Shown piece after piece: positions 21,151 through 32,480 of a stretch of 64,000 nt of DNA. Each line of letters starts with the position of its first letter. Position 1 is the first letter of the stretch. The stretch is from Epiperipatus broadwayi. Its lineage: Eukaryota; Onychophora; Udeonychophora; Euonychophora; Peripatidae. The position numbers were made by a program, and so were the translations under genes. The DNA is taken from the NCBI GenBank assembly GCA_028023455.1, contig JAQFVV010006272.1:5571217-5635216 (forward strand), given 5' to 3'. Below the pieces are notes generated by a model. The model searched no databases. It was not told the origin of the DNA and saw nothing but the letters and a program-made list of their open reading frames with translations.

Positions 21151-23404
21151 ACAAATGAATTTAACAATCTATTTTATACTACTAATTTAACTTGATAATG
21201 CAAATAATAATAACAAATAATTTCTTAATATTGATTCAATACTATTCGTTAATTTCAAATCATCATATTTATAACTTTATCTCAATGTGTAAATGAAATT
21301 TATTAATTTCATAATTAATATTACAAAACAATAATATATTTTTTTAGAATTATAATAAATTTAAATCGATAATTAAAATTTAAAGTTGAAAATAAATCTT
21401 AAATTTTCTTGAAATGTCCTTTAAAGATATTGAAATTTTGAATATATAATGTTAGCTAGGATGCAAAGAAAATATTTTATATATTTTTTCTAGCAATTAC
21501 TGAGTAGGAAGTTTTACCAATACTATCAAAGTTAATCTTAGCATATGCATTACATCCTAGATTAGATTAGATTTCCTGGAAATAAATTCATATTGTGAAC
21601 ATAAGATGAAATGAAAGCATGGCATCAAGTTTGTAAGCAGACATACATTTTGCAAGTGAATAAATATCAACTTAATTTTATTAGCATGGTAAACAGGATA
21701 GCTGAAATCAGTCTAGTATCTTCTTTTTCATATATTATTTTTATTGTAATTTTTACTTATAGTTAGTTTTGATTAATCTATGTTTCTTTTATCAATCATA
21801 TAACTATTGTTTTTACCAAAGTGAATTATCAAATATCACACTGGATAAATTAACAAACCTTTTATTATGGTAATAGCAATTAAATTGACAAATACAAAAC
21901 ATTCATTTGCCTTGACAAATTTGTCTATCTTATTTTACTGAGCAAAAGCACACTTGCACACACACACTTTATTACCTTATGTATATTAAATATTGCATTG
22001 GTATTTTATCTACTCCAGAGCTATCTTATTAAGTTTGAGTAAGCAATAAACACCAATGAAATTGAATGGATTACTGTTTCTGATGCAAATGCTAAAACTA
22101 AACTGAAAGAATCATTATCAATCTTCTAGCATGGTCATTATAATATACCAGAAAGCTTTCCTGCCAACTCAAATATTCACAGTGTTGCTATTTTAAGTGT
22201 CATGTAAGAAAGAATATCTTTCATTCCATCATCCTTTTTTCCATGTCTAATAAAATTCACTTCATAAATTTCTCTTTTGTTACTAATTATAACCAAATAT
22301 TTTGCATTAATCATGCATTGAGACATATAGACATTGTCATCCAGTATAATTATACATAAGAACTAAATCTCCCAAGTTTTCATTCTATGGCTTGTATTTA
22401 TTTCCTTTTTCCATCTGTTCAGTAATACTCCATAACACTAATGTATATATGTTTTTATAAATAACTTAATTCCAAGGTTCATTTTTAATGTGATTTTTCA
22501 ACAATATTTCAATTAATAATTCAGTTTCCAATTGAATAGAAACTAGATAAAATGGCAATAGATTCATGATGTATTAAACCAATGCTATGCAAAATGTGAA
22601 ACCAATTTGTTCCAAATCTTATGACTTAGAATCCATTTTTCTGATCAATTCTATAAGCAACTCATTCAACATATCTGCAACTTTAATTGTCTAACATAAC
22701 TGAGCATTTTATTTACAAACCAAACACAATGAAATAATTATCTTTGCTCATGTTTTCTTGTTATGTAAACAAATTTAAATTACATTTCAATCTGAATTTA
22801 GCAGATCATTTTCAAGAAGAATCAATAATATATAGAGAGAAAAATACTACTATTACTAATCAAAGTTTGATGGTTATCTTGAGCAAAAGTTACTGAGGAG
22901 TTATTTTGTTTCCAGAATTGTTTCTGAGACTGGATTTAGATTCAGTAAGATTTAACATTTCATTTATGTTTTGATCAAGTAACATAAATGCTTTATTTTA
23001 TTTAAATGTAGAAATAATTAAGATGAGTGTATGTATTAACTAATGCCTCTATTTAAAAACCATTTACAACATTATATGGCTATAGAATAAAAAATAATTA
23101 AAATCCATTCATTTGTAAAGTTACATATCTTATATACTAATATGTTTTGTCATTGCACTATCTATACTGCTTACTGGCATATAACTTGGTAGTTGTAGCT
23201 TTAATTTAGATTAGGAGTTTAAATCCTTTTTAGAAATTATTTATTACAAATTATTGTGATTTATAGATCTGTCTCCATAGTCTGATTTTTAATTTATATT
23301 AATATCTGTAAATAAATAATCTTTTTAGATTATATTAGAACTAATGAATATTATAGAATTATTACTTTCAGGACTATAAAGTATCTGCTTTTTTTTTTTT
23401 AGAA
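21151..23404. other. A+T-rich stretch without recognisable genes
   Basis: Only simple sequence (a short CA run at 21957-21968) and stop-rich frames. Nothing identified. Confidence 0.55.
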
Positions 23405-23800
23405 TTACACTAAAGTTTTTATGTTGACACTGAAAGAATAAAAAATAAAAAAAACATTTTGTGGAACAACCTTTAAATTGGCAAAAATATTATAATTATT
23501 AGTATACCATAAATCTAAAAGCCAAGGAAAAGTTTTTGCTTTTAATGGGTTCAATTTTGCTATTAAACCTATATTACATCTTAGGCCAACTTCATCCAAC
23601 AAGAAACAAAAACTTTTTTTTAACATGGAATCCTGAATCCAATGTTGGAGCATATGTATTAGCTAAGTAAACACAGTTACTATTGAGCCAATCAATTTTT
23701 AATAGCATTTCATTAATGCATCTAATAATTTCTGGAGCACATGATATTAAATTAAATGCCGCATCAATTCAATATAATGCTCTCTATTCTTACATTTGAT
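23405..23800 (-). pseudogene. Possible degenerate LINE endonuclease fragment
   Basis: On the minus strand near 23690-23630, one frame reads NCVYLANTYAPTLDS, resembling the 'tiintYAPTldsd' block of LINE APE endonucleases, preceded by a weak match to 'INeRlmslrl' (CINEMLLKI). Further downstream an 82-codon frame (23653-23405) has no recognised motif. Since only one short block matches, chance is possible. Confidence 0.25.
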
Positions 23801-24045
23801 AGATTTTTTTTTTTTAAAAAAAACAAAAAAACATTTATAGCCATCCCATTCGCCTCTATTTGTTCTAATAAACTTTCTTCTAAAAGAACACTGAGAAAAG
23901 CTACATCACTCTTAAATCTTTATTATTTCCTTGACTACAATATTAGTTGATTATATTTGACTCTACATCACAGAAACTCATATACTCCATGTATCTTAAA
24001 AAAAAAGTATTCTTATCATAACTTCTTATATTGACAACATTATTA

Positions 24046-24354
24046 TTACCGATTTCTATTACTCGAACTATTTTCCAGATATAGTAACCGCATCAAATTT
24101 TGCAAAATAGAATATTGGTAGGCTAATTTTTTTAAATCATTCCACATACGAGTGGCTGCAAAGATATCCCAAATAGTGTTGCTTAAATGAAAAATATACT
24201 TTCCAACTGAAAATCCTTTACCAAATCCAGTTCCAATGTAAATCATTATTGATTTTATTGTTTTGTGCATGACTATAACTAAAAATTCAAATTCTTCTAA
24301 TCCAATATCCATCATTGTTTTCTCAACACTAAGAGATTTGTAAGGTTTATACAT
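24046..24354 (-). other. Unrecognised 102-codon open frame
   Basis: The frame is open from an ATG at 24354 to 24046, longer than most chance frames here. It has no signal peptide, membrane segment or motif I recognise. Its opening LSVEKTMM is faintly like the piggyBac 'LSvDEaM' block, but nothing after it fits. It may be part of the same decayed element as 23405-23800, which lies downstream on the same strand. Confidence 0.2.
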
Positions 24355-24604
24355 TCATATATTTTTGCACAGATTAAAAGAAAAGATTGGAGTCAAAATT
24401 GCTATGCAATGTATATAAAATGGTAGAAATAAACATCCATAAACACACAATCCCTCTATTTCAGTTAATAAGTTTCATGATAAAGAGATCCTATACCAGC
24501 CTAAGCAAAAACACAATAATATAAAAATGAGAATGGAAAAAAAAAAGTAGACTATCAGAAAGTCTAACTCTTAATGAGTCAATTGGCTTGTAGGGAAACA
24601 AATT

Positions 24605-24676
24605 ATTAGTGATTTTCATCCAAATCACGGAAATGTCAGGCAGACTGCATTAACCACTATGCCATAAGACTAGCTG
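24605..24676 (-). other. tRNA-like sequence, decayed tRNA pseudogene or SINE head
   Basis: On the minus strand TATGGCATAGTGGTTAATGC (24666-24647) contains a good A-box (TGGCATAGTGG). About 35 bases on, GTGAT...ATCAC (24628-24609) can form a T-arm-like hairpin, with a loop too decayed to be a functional B-box. Spacing fits a tRNA. No clear acceptor stem or tail is visible. Confidence 0.4.
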
Positions 24677-24684
24677 CTTATGTG

Positions 24685-25619
24685 AGTGTATATAAATATA
24701 AACAAGTAAATTTCAATATCATTGGAATTAATAAATAAACCTAGAATAACAAAATTATCACCAATAAAACAGTATAAAAAAAGAATACATCTTATAAAAA
24801 TTGTTAAGAAATATTATTGAAATGCTAAAACAATAAATAAAATATAAAAAAAAAAAATACCAAGAATTAATAATGAAAAAAAAAGTACAATAAAAAAACT
24901 AGTTTAACTTCTTGCTATTATGCTTCCAATTAAGATTCTTACTAAATAATTAGATGACAGCAAGTAGTTATCTTTTTGTTTCACTACCAGATGAAAAAAT
25001 ATATAAAAACTCACTTTATTTTAACCTCACCACTCTCACTAAACAAATAAATATTTTAAATACTTTATTATTATATATAAAACTCATAAAATTCAGACTA
25101 TGAATGGAGTTCACAAATGGAAGCAGTGAAATTAAGTTCATATCTCAGTTAAGTGCCAAAAATCAATAAATAGAACTGGCCAATACTATCCCTCTGTTTT
25201 GTAGAATATAATATGAGCTAATTAAAAGTAATCTTATGTATTCCTCTCTGATTTCATTCATTTATATTGGTAAAATGTGTAATCATCAAGAGCTTCTTGT
25301 GTCATTATTTATCTCTCTGCACTGTGATATTGTGATTGTGTTTCTGCAACAATATTTCCATGTTTAAATAACATGCATCACAATACAAATCCAAAATGTT
25401 CTCTTTTTTTGTATGTAAATATGTTTTGGATATGATGGAGATATATTTAATAAACTGAAAGTCCTTCATTTTGATCTTTCTGAAGGCAATATAATCATTT
25501 GCATTCAATTTAAGCTAATAAGTTTACCTTAGCAAATGATTATGTTTGGATATTTATAAATTAGAGTTTCCTGCTTAACACAAACTTGGAAGAATTAGAA
25601 AAAGTGATATAAAAAAATC
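24685..25619. other. A+T-rich stretch without recognisable genes
   Basis: Stop-rich in all frames; no repeat or RNA recognised. Confidence 0.5.
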
Positions 25620-28110
25620 ATGTCTTCAAAATTTGGCTAAGCTGCAATGCTGAACAAATGGCTACTTTAAACAATATAAATAATTGTATACTAATTGTTA
25701 TATCAGAAATGAGAATAGAATTGTCAAGATTTAAGACTGATATAATCTTAAATGAAACTCATCTCCTTGGGAAAGAAAGTTAAAGGCTACAAATTTTTGG
25801 AGAATGACATTTCACTGAGTAAAAAGAGATTGTTCTTGCATTCTTATTGTTGAAATTGTTAGATGTATTAATAATGATATTATTATTATAGTTTATACAA
25901 TAATGTCAATCTCCATTTTATCAATATGTTTGTAGTTATAAAGGTTAATTGTGAAAAGTTACAGAGAAATATTTATTTCTTGATTGATAATGCTAATTCT
26001 TTTATTGATGTGAATGCTATGCATTCACATCAATAAAAGAATTAATTTTTCTTCTTACAGACTTTATTAAATGCATTTATAAAAACTGTAAACTATGGCC
26101 CAAAATTATTAGAATTAATAGTTACTTGCTCTATGAATATAAATCATCTGTTAATGAATTTGAATACAATATCTGGAATTACAAATACTCTATTCATCAT
26201 TACAATCAATCTGGATGCATCTACACTTAAAACTAGATATTTATAAATTAGATTATAGTCTGAAATCAGAAAGTAAAGACTTAGTATTATATGATCAATT
26301 ATAGATATAGATTGTTGGTCAATCAGTATCCTCCAAGTTAAATCAATAATAGCATTAAAAAAAGAGATCCTATTCCAAACATACTGATAAAAAACTTACT
26401 GTTCATTCTTTAGAAGCTGCTGATATTCAATTTAAGTTTCAACAGCTTAGTAATACTAAAAACTACTAACTGAATTTTCAAGTTGGACATATTACTGTAA
26501 ATATGTAATTTTCTTAAGGCAAATGTTATGGATAGAAATAAGTCTGTTTTTGGAGTCAATAAATAGCAAAATTCATATTGCTTCTCAGATAATGCTATTA
26601 TCAATAGAAACAAAATAACATCTTTGATTGGCTTAAAAATAAAATGAATAGGAAGCTTTATAATCAATATAAAGATTTAATAACAGATTTAATAATTTAC
26701 AAAAAGATTGATGAATTAAAATTACAAAGCAGATACAATCATTTTCTGATTAAAGCCATTTTTTCTTAGCTTTTTGATATGTTGAATCAAAATTAGTGAA
26801 TGATATTTTTAATAATTGGAGAATACAATACAAGACTGTATTTATTGCTATTTTCCCATTTCATTTGTATTTGTAATTTTGTGGCAAAATATTTTTGATA
26901 TCTGCGATCAAAAACTCTAAAGATAAATGGCCATCTGAGGACATACCGCAGATCATATATAAATGCTAAAGCAGCAACCTATCTTGTACAGCTGTATACT
27001 ACAAAGAATTAAGAGCAAACATTGCGACAAGAATTGTTCAAAACAAATTCTTGTACAAGCATGCAAAAAAATAATCTCTAATATAAGTTTGTCTTCTGAG
27101 AAAATGAACAACAATTTGGTCAAGACTTTGATCCATACAATGTCAATCTAGTTTGCATGGAATGAGAGGACGGAGAGAAAAGTTAAGGAAGCATGGTTTA
27201 TTGCCAACAACAATTATGTCATTAACAAAAAAGAAAATAGTGTTCAACTTTTGACCAAATGGAATATGTAAAAATCTAATTTAAATAATCATGCATACAT
27301 AATTACTCCTCAATATTAATAGGGCAATACACCTAGCCAATCAGTGAGAATTATAATTCAAGTGAACCACACTGAAAAGTCAGTTGTATCTAATAAGTAA
27401 AGATTTCATACAAGGAAAATAATTAAAATATTTTCAGTCACAGACATTAAAAACATTTTGCCAAACAAAAAGACTGTATTTAATAACATACGTCTAGTAC
27501 TGAATCATTTCTATTTAGTCAGAGTTATCAAAATGCACTTTTTAATCTCTATTTTCAAATTGTTTTCTGTTTTTTGCAATGTTTATTTCATATTGTACTA
27601 AGTTAAAAAATCAAGTGAGATTATGTTGGTAAAGGATAAAAAAGATAACAGTAATTAATTATTATCCATTATAGCAAAAGGTATTTTGAAAAATTTTATG
27701 GAATAAATTGCTTCCAGTTATGCATGTTTATAACTCAAATCATTTTGGGGAAGAATAAAATATAAATCTGGCCCTTGTTGCTAGACAAATACAAGAAAAA
27801 TGTTATGAGCACAAATGTGATTTTATATTTATCAATTTAATCAAGGCATTAAACTCAATTAAGAAAATTTAACACTAAAATTTGGAAATGGTTAATTATC
27901 AACAGAAAATTATTCATATTGTAGTGCTAGAAATATAATAATGGTGGGAAAGTGAAACATTTATAATAAAAGCAAATGTTAAACAGGTATATGTATCTAG
28001 TTCCAATTTTGTTTTCAGTTTTTATGACAATCTTTTGAATGATTTATAAGATATAACACAGGTTTGATAGTGAGCTTTCATCTAAACTGATTAAAAGCAA
28101 TATCAAAAAT
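25620..28110 (+). pseudogene. Very old LINE (EN plus RT), heavily decayed
   Basis: No long frame remains, but family blocks can be read in order. Near 25700 is an 'RtAivsrELsRfktDIi.LnETHLlgkes' type endonuclease opening. Near 26200-26330, out of frame in places, are IWMHLHLKLDIYKLDY and IVGQSVSSKLN, matching 'tWmHPRskhwHLlDYv' and 'gaDcWTDH.li.SKl'. Near 27690-27870 are LNRLLPVMHVY, ALVARQIQEKCYEH and FIFINLIKALNSI, matching RT blocks 'iLlnRLlp', 'faaRQiQEKC.E' and motif A 'F.DltKAFDs', with the catalytic Asp lost. Near 27975 is NVKQVYVSSSNFVFSFY, matching motif B 'GvkQGCvlaPtlFs'. This is a different family from the RTE-like copies in the window; related proteins are often labelled craniofacial-development-protein-2-like. 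The stretch 26700-27600 between the EN and RT blocks has no recognised match. Confidence 0.7.
25994..26044. repeat. Perfect hairpin, 24-bp arms, 3-base loop
   Basis: Arms at 25994-26017 and 26021-26044 are exact reverse complements around TAT. It lies inside the decayed LINE endonuclease region, where family sequence would not be palindromic, so it looks like a local template-switch or inversion-duplication event and not a MITE. The perfect match contrasts with the decay around it. Confidence 0.95.
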
Positions 28111-29051
28111 TCTTTTTTTTTTTTTTGTTTCTTCACTACATGATTATATTCTGAATGGTGAAACTAAAAATAAATCGTGGGCTCAGAGTTTCTAAGAGTA
28201 TGATACCAGCCCAATGATGATAAATACTATATCATACAACTATGTTTGTTTTATAGTAGAACAACAATATCTTCCCAACTCAGATTAAACTGAAATACAC
28301 TTCAGCTAAGAATAATTAAGATATTTATTTACCAACCAGTAGTTAATTGACTAAATGACAAGTTATGGGCTACTTACCTAGAAAAAGATACCGACTTATT
28401 TAGCAATAACTAGATACTTAAAAAAATGTTCATGTTTCAGACACTGGTTTTGTATATTAACAAAATTATACCATTAGTAAACTCATTTCTATGTTTTGAA
28501 TACAGATGGCAAAGAATATTGGATATGCTCGTGTAAATCTAAAACTTACATTTTATTAGATACTAATTTTGATCATTTTATCTATTTTTATACATATCAT
28601 TGGAATTAATTTAATTTTTGATTAAGATGGATGCTCCAATAAATCAGAAAATGTTTACACATATTGATTAAAATCTTTTGTTTAGATAGAACTATGCTAC
28701 ATAGTTTATGCTTTTTAAACAGATCAATATAACAGTATTGCATTGCACAAATTATGCAAAATTTGTTTCAGCTATTGATCTTAAGGATTTCTTAATTACA
28801 AATTAGTAATAATTCTATATTAACACATTAAATTAATAATGCATTGAAATATTTAAGGAATTTCATCATTTTATGATATAATTAAATTTAAGATAACAAA
28901 AAAATTTTGTTAAAAATATGTCAAGTGATATTATTTGCTTGCCCGGATATCCTAATTTGCCCTTTGACTGGTTGTTACTTGAGTGCTAATCTGATAAAGC
29001 ATCAATCGAGAAACTTTCAGCTCTCATATTCTAACACAGTATTACTACACT
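28111..29051. other. A+T-rich stretch without recognisable genes
   Basis: May contain the unreadable 3' end of the old LINE. No motif is recognised. Confidence 0.45.
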
Positions 29052-29066
29052 AAACTACACAGTAAA

Positions 29067-29180
29067 GTCAAGCGTTGTTAGCCGAGAGGTCATCGCACCC
29101 GCCTTGCAAGCAAGTAGTTGGTTGCAGACGGGTGTGGGGTCGTGTCCTGGCTGATGCTATGACATATGAAAAAAAAAAAA
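29067..29180 (+). mobile_element. tRNA-derived SINE with poly(A) tail and target-site duplication
   Basis: The insert starts GTCAAGCGTTG and holds an A-box-like TTAGCCGAGAGGT (29078-29090), a tRNA-like middle with CTTGCAAG, and a B-box-like GGGTCGTGTCC (29137-29147). It ends in a run of A to 29180. It is flanked by 15-bp direct repeats, 29052-29066 and 29181-29195 (AAACTACACARTAAA), with one mismatch. Composition is far richer in G+C than its surroundings. Together these define a short retrotransposed element of about 114 bp using a LINE's machinery. The near-perfect duplication suggests the insertion is among the youngest here. Confidence 0.88.
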
Positions 29181-29195
29181 AAACTACACAATAAA

Positions 29196-29656
29196 TATAA
29201 ACATTGAAATATATATAACACAATATTAATATTTTGGTTTAATAGTCATTAACTTCAAAAAAAGATAAATATTAATATTTTGTAACTTTTTTTTTTTGCC
29301 AAATATGTTTTATATACATGTATCATTATGAATTTACTGCTTGTCAATAATTAATATACATACATTTTAAATGTTTATATATAATGTAAATAACCAGAGT
29401 TTAGTAAATAATATAATATAAAGTAATACTAAAAATATATATTAAACAAATTAATGTACCTGATTAGCATGAAAACATATTTAGTTTTTATGATTTTCAT
29501 GTCATTTTGAAAATCAAATGAAACTGCCCAACTGCCAAAGATAATTGAACAAAGAAATTACAAACTTCAATGACTAACTTTTTCAAATACATTTCTATAT
29601 TAAATAAATTTTATTGTAATAAATAGTCTATTTATATAGTGTTTGACTACGTATGT
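29196..29656. other. A+T-rich stretch without genes
   Basis: No coding or RNA feature seen. TCTATATTAAATAAATT near 29595 recurs just after the hairpin element at about 29815-29832. Confidence 0.5.
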
Positions 29657-29823
29657 AATATAGAGAAGGGAATAAATCTCCAGTCATGCACTTTTTACAA
29701 ATTTACATGCACTCATCCATAGCATAAGTGATCCTCTTATCCTTTTTAAACTGATGCTTACCGGTGAGTACATGTAAATTTGTAAAAGGCACATGACTGG
29801 AGGTTTATTTCCTTCTCTATATT
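29657..29823. mobile_element. Short inverted-repeat element (MITE-like), 58-bp arms
   Basis: Arms at 29657-29714 and 29765-29823 match as reverse complements with few differences (AATATAGAGAAGG at the outer ends, ACATGACTGGAGG inside). The 50-base centre is unrelated. The whole thing folds into a long hairpin. A repeat of TCTATATTAAATAAATT occurs at about 29595 and at the right end. It could also be a source of small RNA, but nothing here shows expression. Confidence 0.8.
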
Positions 29824-30150
29824 AAATAAATTGTATTAAAATGTTCAAAGAAACTCTACAGCAAACATTAAAAAAAGTAAGCTTCAATAAAATTAGCACA
29901 AATTGTTTTAAAAAACAAAACAAGTAAAACTTTAATCATTAAATGTTATTAAAGAACTAGCTTGAATGTTACTGCAAAAAGGAGAAGAAAAAAAACTGCT
30001 AGATTTTTATTTTAATCATAAAGACACTAATATATAAAACATAAATTTTAAATATGATATACAGAAACTGTTTTAAATATATATCCTATATATTTATATT
30101 AAAAATAAGTTGTTTGGTATTATTTAATTTTGAAGTTTTTCAGTCTATGG
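29824..30150. other. A+T-rich stretch without genes
   Basis: Stop-rich in all frames; nothing recognised. Confidence 0.5.
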
Positions 30151-30933
30151 AGCTTTAGTCATGGAGATTATAATTGTACCGGTCAGATTTGTATGTTCAC
30201 GTAACAAGATCTAGCATCTAGGCAAAAGTACCTCGAATCCAATCATGCGCAAGATACATAAGTCAGGAACCCTCATGAATTCTGCCCTATTTGCCTATGC
30301 CCCAGATCTATCAACTTATGAGCAACAATCCCGATGATATCGATCTCACTTCCTTTTTCACCGCCGGCATCGCTCATCGGAGACAAAAAAAGACTCTAAG
30401 CTAACTTTAATGATAGACTAACTTAAAAATGAACTATACTTTAAGAGCAATGAAGGCTCGTGACCTTGCATATTAATTATGTAATTTTAGCGGAGATCAT
30501 CTAGTCATTATGAGCATAACTTATAAATTAATAATAACTTAAATAAAAGAAAGCAATGATTCGAAAGCTGATAATATATTCTAAGATTTATTATATTCAT
30601 AACATAAATAAACTTCTGATTGTCAAACACTAGCCTCATAACCATTATATATAGAATTCAGATTTTATAATAAATTTGCTAATATTTGCGGCGATGTCAA
30701 TAATAAATACCTTTCAGAATTAGCGCTATGAGAAACGTATTATTAAGATACTACTCCACCCCCAGAGTAATGACAATAGCATTTAATCGACTTGAAAGAG
30801 AATAGTTTAACAAGCAAATATTACATTTTTATAGAATGTAATTATTAAATTGGTTTATAAAGTGGCAGACGTGTGGGACAGCTAATGAATCTTTATATTA
30901 ATAAGTTTGTCGCAATGACGCATATATTAAATA
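30150..30933. other. Less A+T-rich island without recognised genes
   Basis: The base composition shifts and CpG is not depleted (for example CCGCCGGCATCGCTCATCGG near 30362). Open pieces are short. One frame reads MNSALFAYAPDLSTYEQQS (about 30279-30335), slightly suggestive of protein coding, but no family is recognised. Confidence 0.35.
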
Positions 30934-31372
30934 ATGGGCATAGATGTCTGTTTGAGCAAAGTCACACCACTACAGCTTATGGATGTTCATGGGTTTACTA
31001 GAATTATAATGAAAGGCGGTACGTGCATGGCGGCAGGCTTGGGTGGTCCAATTATGGATCCTGGAATGTGCTTCATGAAGTTTATTGAACGAGAATTACC
31101 GATTGACTCTGCAAGCATTGGCAGGATCGGTTTAGAAATGAAGAGTGGTCGGCAATGCATTTATTGGGCTGGTTTTTCCAGAGCGATTTCCATATAAAGC
31201 ACGCACATACAACCAAATATGTCCCCAGGGTGGTTTTACAGCCTGGTTCAAGGACATTGAGAACGACGATGGGGCTCGACTTAGTGAATACCTCCATATT
31301 AGAAAGAAGCACAAATATATATATAACGAAGTGGCCTTTATGCACGCAACGCTTGAGAATAATGAAGCATAA
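30934..31372 (+). other. Overlapping open frames in a G+C-richer island, product unknown
   Basis: An 87-codon frame from ATG 30934 to 31197 (with HGFTRIIMKGGTCMAAGLGG) overlaps two other plus-strand frames, 31145-31372 and 31155-31376. Three overlapping open frames in a G+C-richer segment are expected by composition alone, so coding is uncertain. If it is a broken gene, the reading could pass from the first frame into the 31145 frame (ICPQGGFTAWFKDIENDDG). No family is recognised and no splice site stands out. Confidence 0.25.
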
Positions 31373-31379
31373 ATAGCTT

Positions 31380-32184
31380 TATAGACTATCTTACTTATTT
31401 AATACCCATAAATTATGGAATACCCTGCGTAATAGTGTGAATTAATTACTAAACAGGCATGGATGATAGATTTAACTAAATATATAAATTTAAGATATAA
31501 AGAGTCCCCTCCCTTTTTACTTTAAGTTATTCATAACTCCCTACACATTTCATAAATATCAATCTCGGTTAATAAATGCCTTTTGTAAATAAATAAAATT
31601 GATACATAAATAACTGGGATGGCGGTAATAGTTGGGATAAAATATAGATTTTATATATATATTTAGAAAGAAAAAATAAACATTTTTAGGAAAACAGATG
31701 TTGATCTGTTTTCTATAGCAAATTTTATAATTTAATTACTTTATTTTCCAAAACTGCGAACACCTGCACAAGTTGCATAAGACTTGTTTTTAATTAATTT
31801 ACGTGCTTAATTACCCCGTAAGTAAAGGTAGGAAAAATAGAAATAAAATATGTGTTAGCAATTTTGGAAATTATTATTGGCATTTTAAAAAAAACATAAA
31901 TACATAAACATATTATACTAGAATTATTTGCCACATGGAAATAAAGAAAGAAAATATATTAAAAGAGGCTTAATGAGGATCAGTTATATAGCGTTATAGA
32001 AAGTTATATAATATGAAAACATTTAAATTTAGTATCAGAACAGAGCGTCAGGATTATAAAGAAAGTGGAATTGGATAATCAAGAGTGGCTAAAGTTCTTT
32101 TACCTTGATATCTGGAATAGCAGTCCTGGATAAGAATAATGTTCATCATCATTAGTTCACTAGATCTAGGGTTTTAAATATGAT
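31380..32184. other. A+T-rich stretch without recognisable genes
   Basis: A short interrupted palindrome AAAACAGATGTTGATCTGTTTT occurs near 31692. Nothing else recognised. Confidence 0.5.
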
Positions 32185-32480
32185 GTGATAGGTAGCATTT
32201 ACTTTATCGGCAGACATTTAGAGTTTATTAGTACAGGATCCGGAGCTTCGTTACGGGAAAAGCATATTGGAACGGAGGGGAAGGTGAAATTTCCCCTACT
32301 CGCAGCACATTGGATTAAAATTAAAATTGATGTGGATTTGGTTTGGCATCATCATAGTTTGGTTGTCACTCTTCCTTTTGGGTTCAAATCCAGCAGTATT
32401 TATACATCTATTTTGATGCTGTCGCATAGCAACTACTGCTGGACCTGAGGCGGTTTAAGCACTTAACGTACATCTAAAAT
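32185..32480 (+). other. Possible tRNA-like or SINE-like segment
   Basis: GGGTTCAAATCCAGCAG (32380-32396) fits a polymerase III B-box, and TTTGGCATCATCATAGTTTGG about 35 bases upstream could be a decayed A-box. The segment is richer in G+C than its flanks. An 87-codon frame overlaps it but looks incidental. No A tail or target duplication was found. Confidence 0.3.

Noticed and set aside
21957-21968. CA microsatellite
   Set aside because: Only a few units; too short to be worth a feature.
30160-31500. Nuclear copy of mitochondrial DNA
   Set aside because: The shifted composition suggested it, but translation under invertebrate codes shows no recognisable mitochondrial protein or rRNA blocks.
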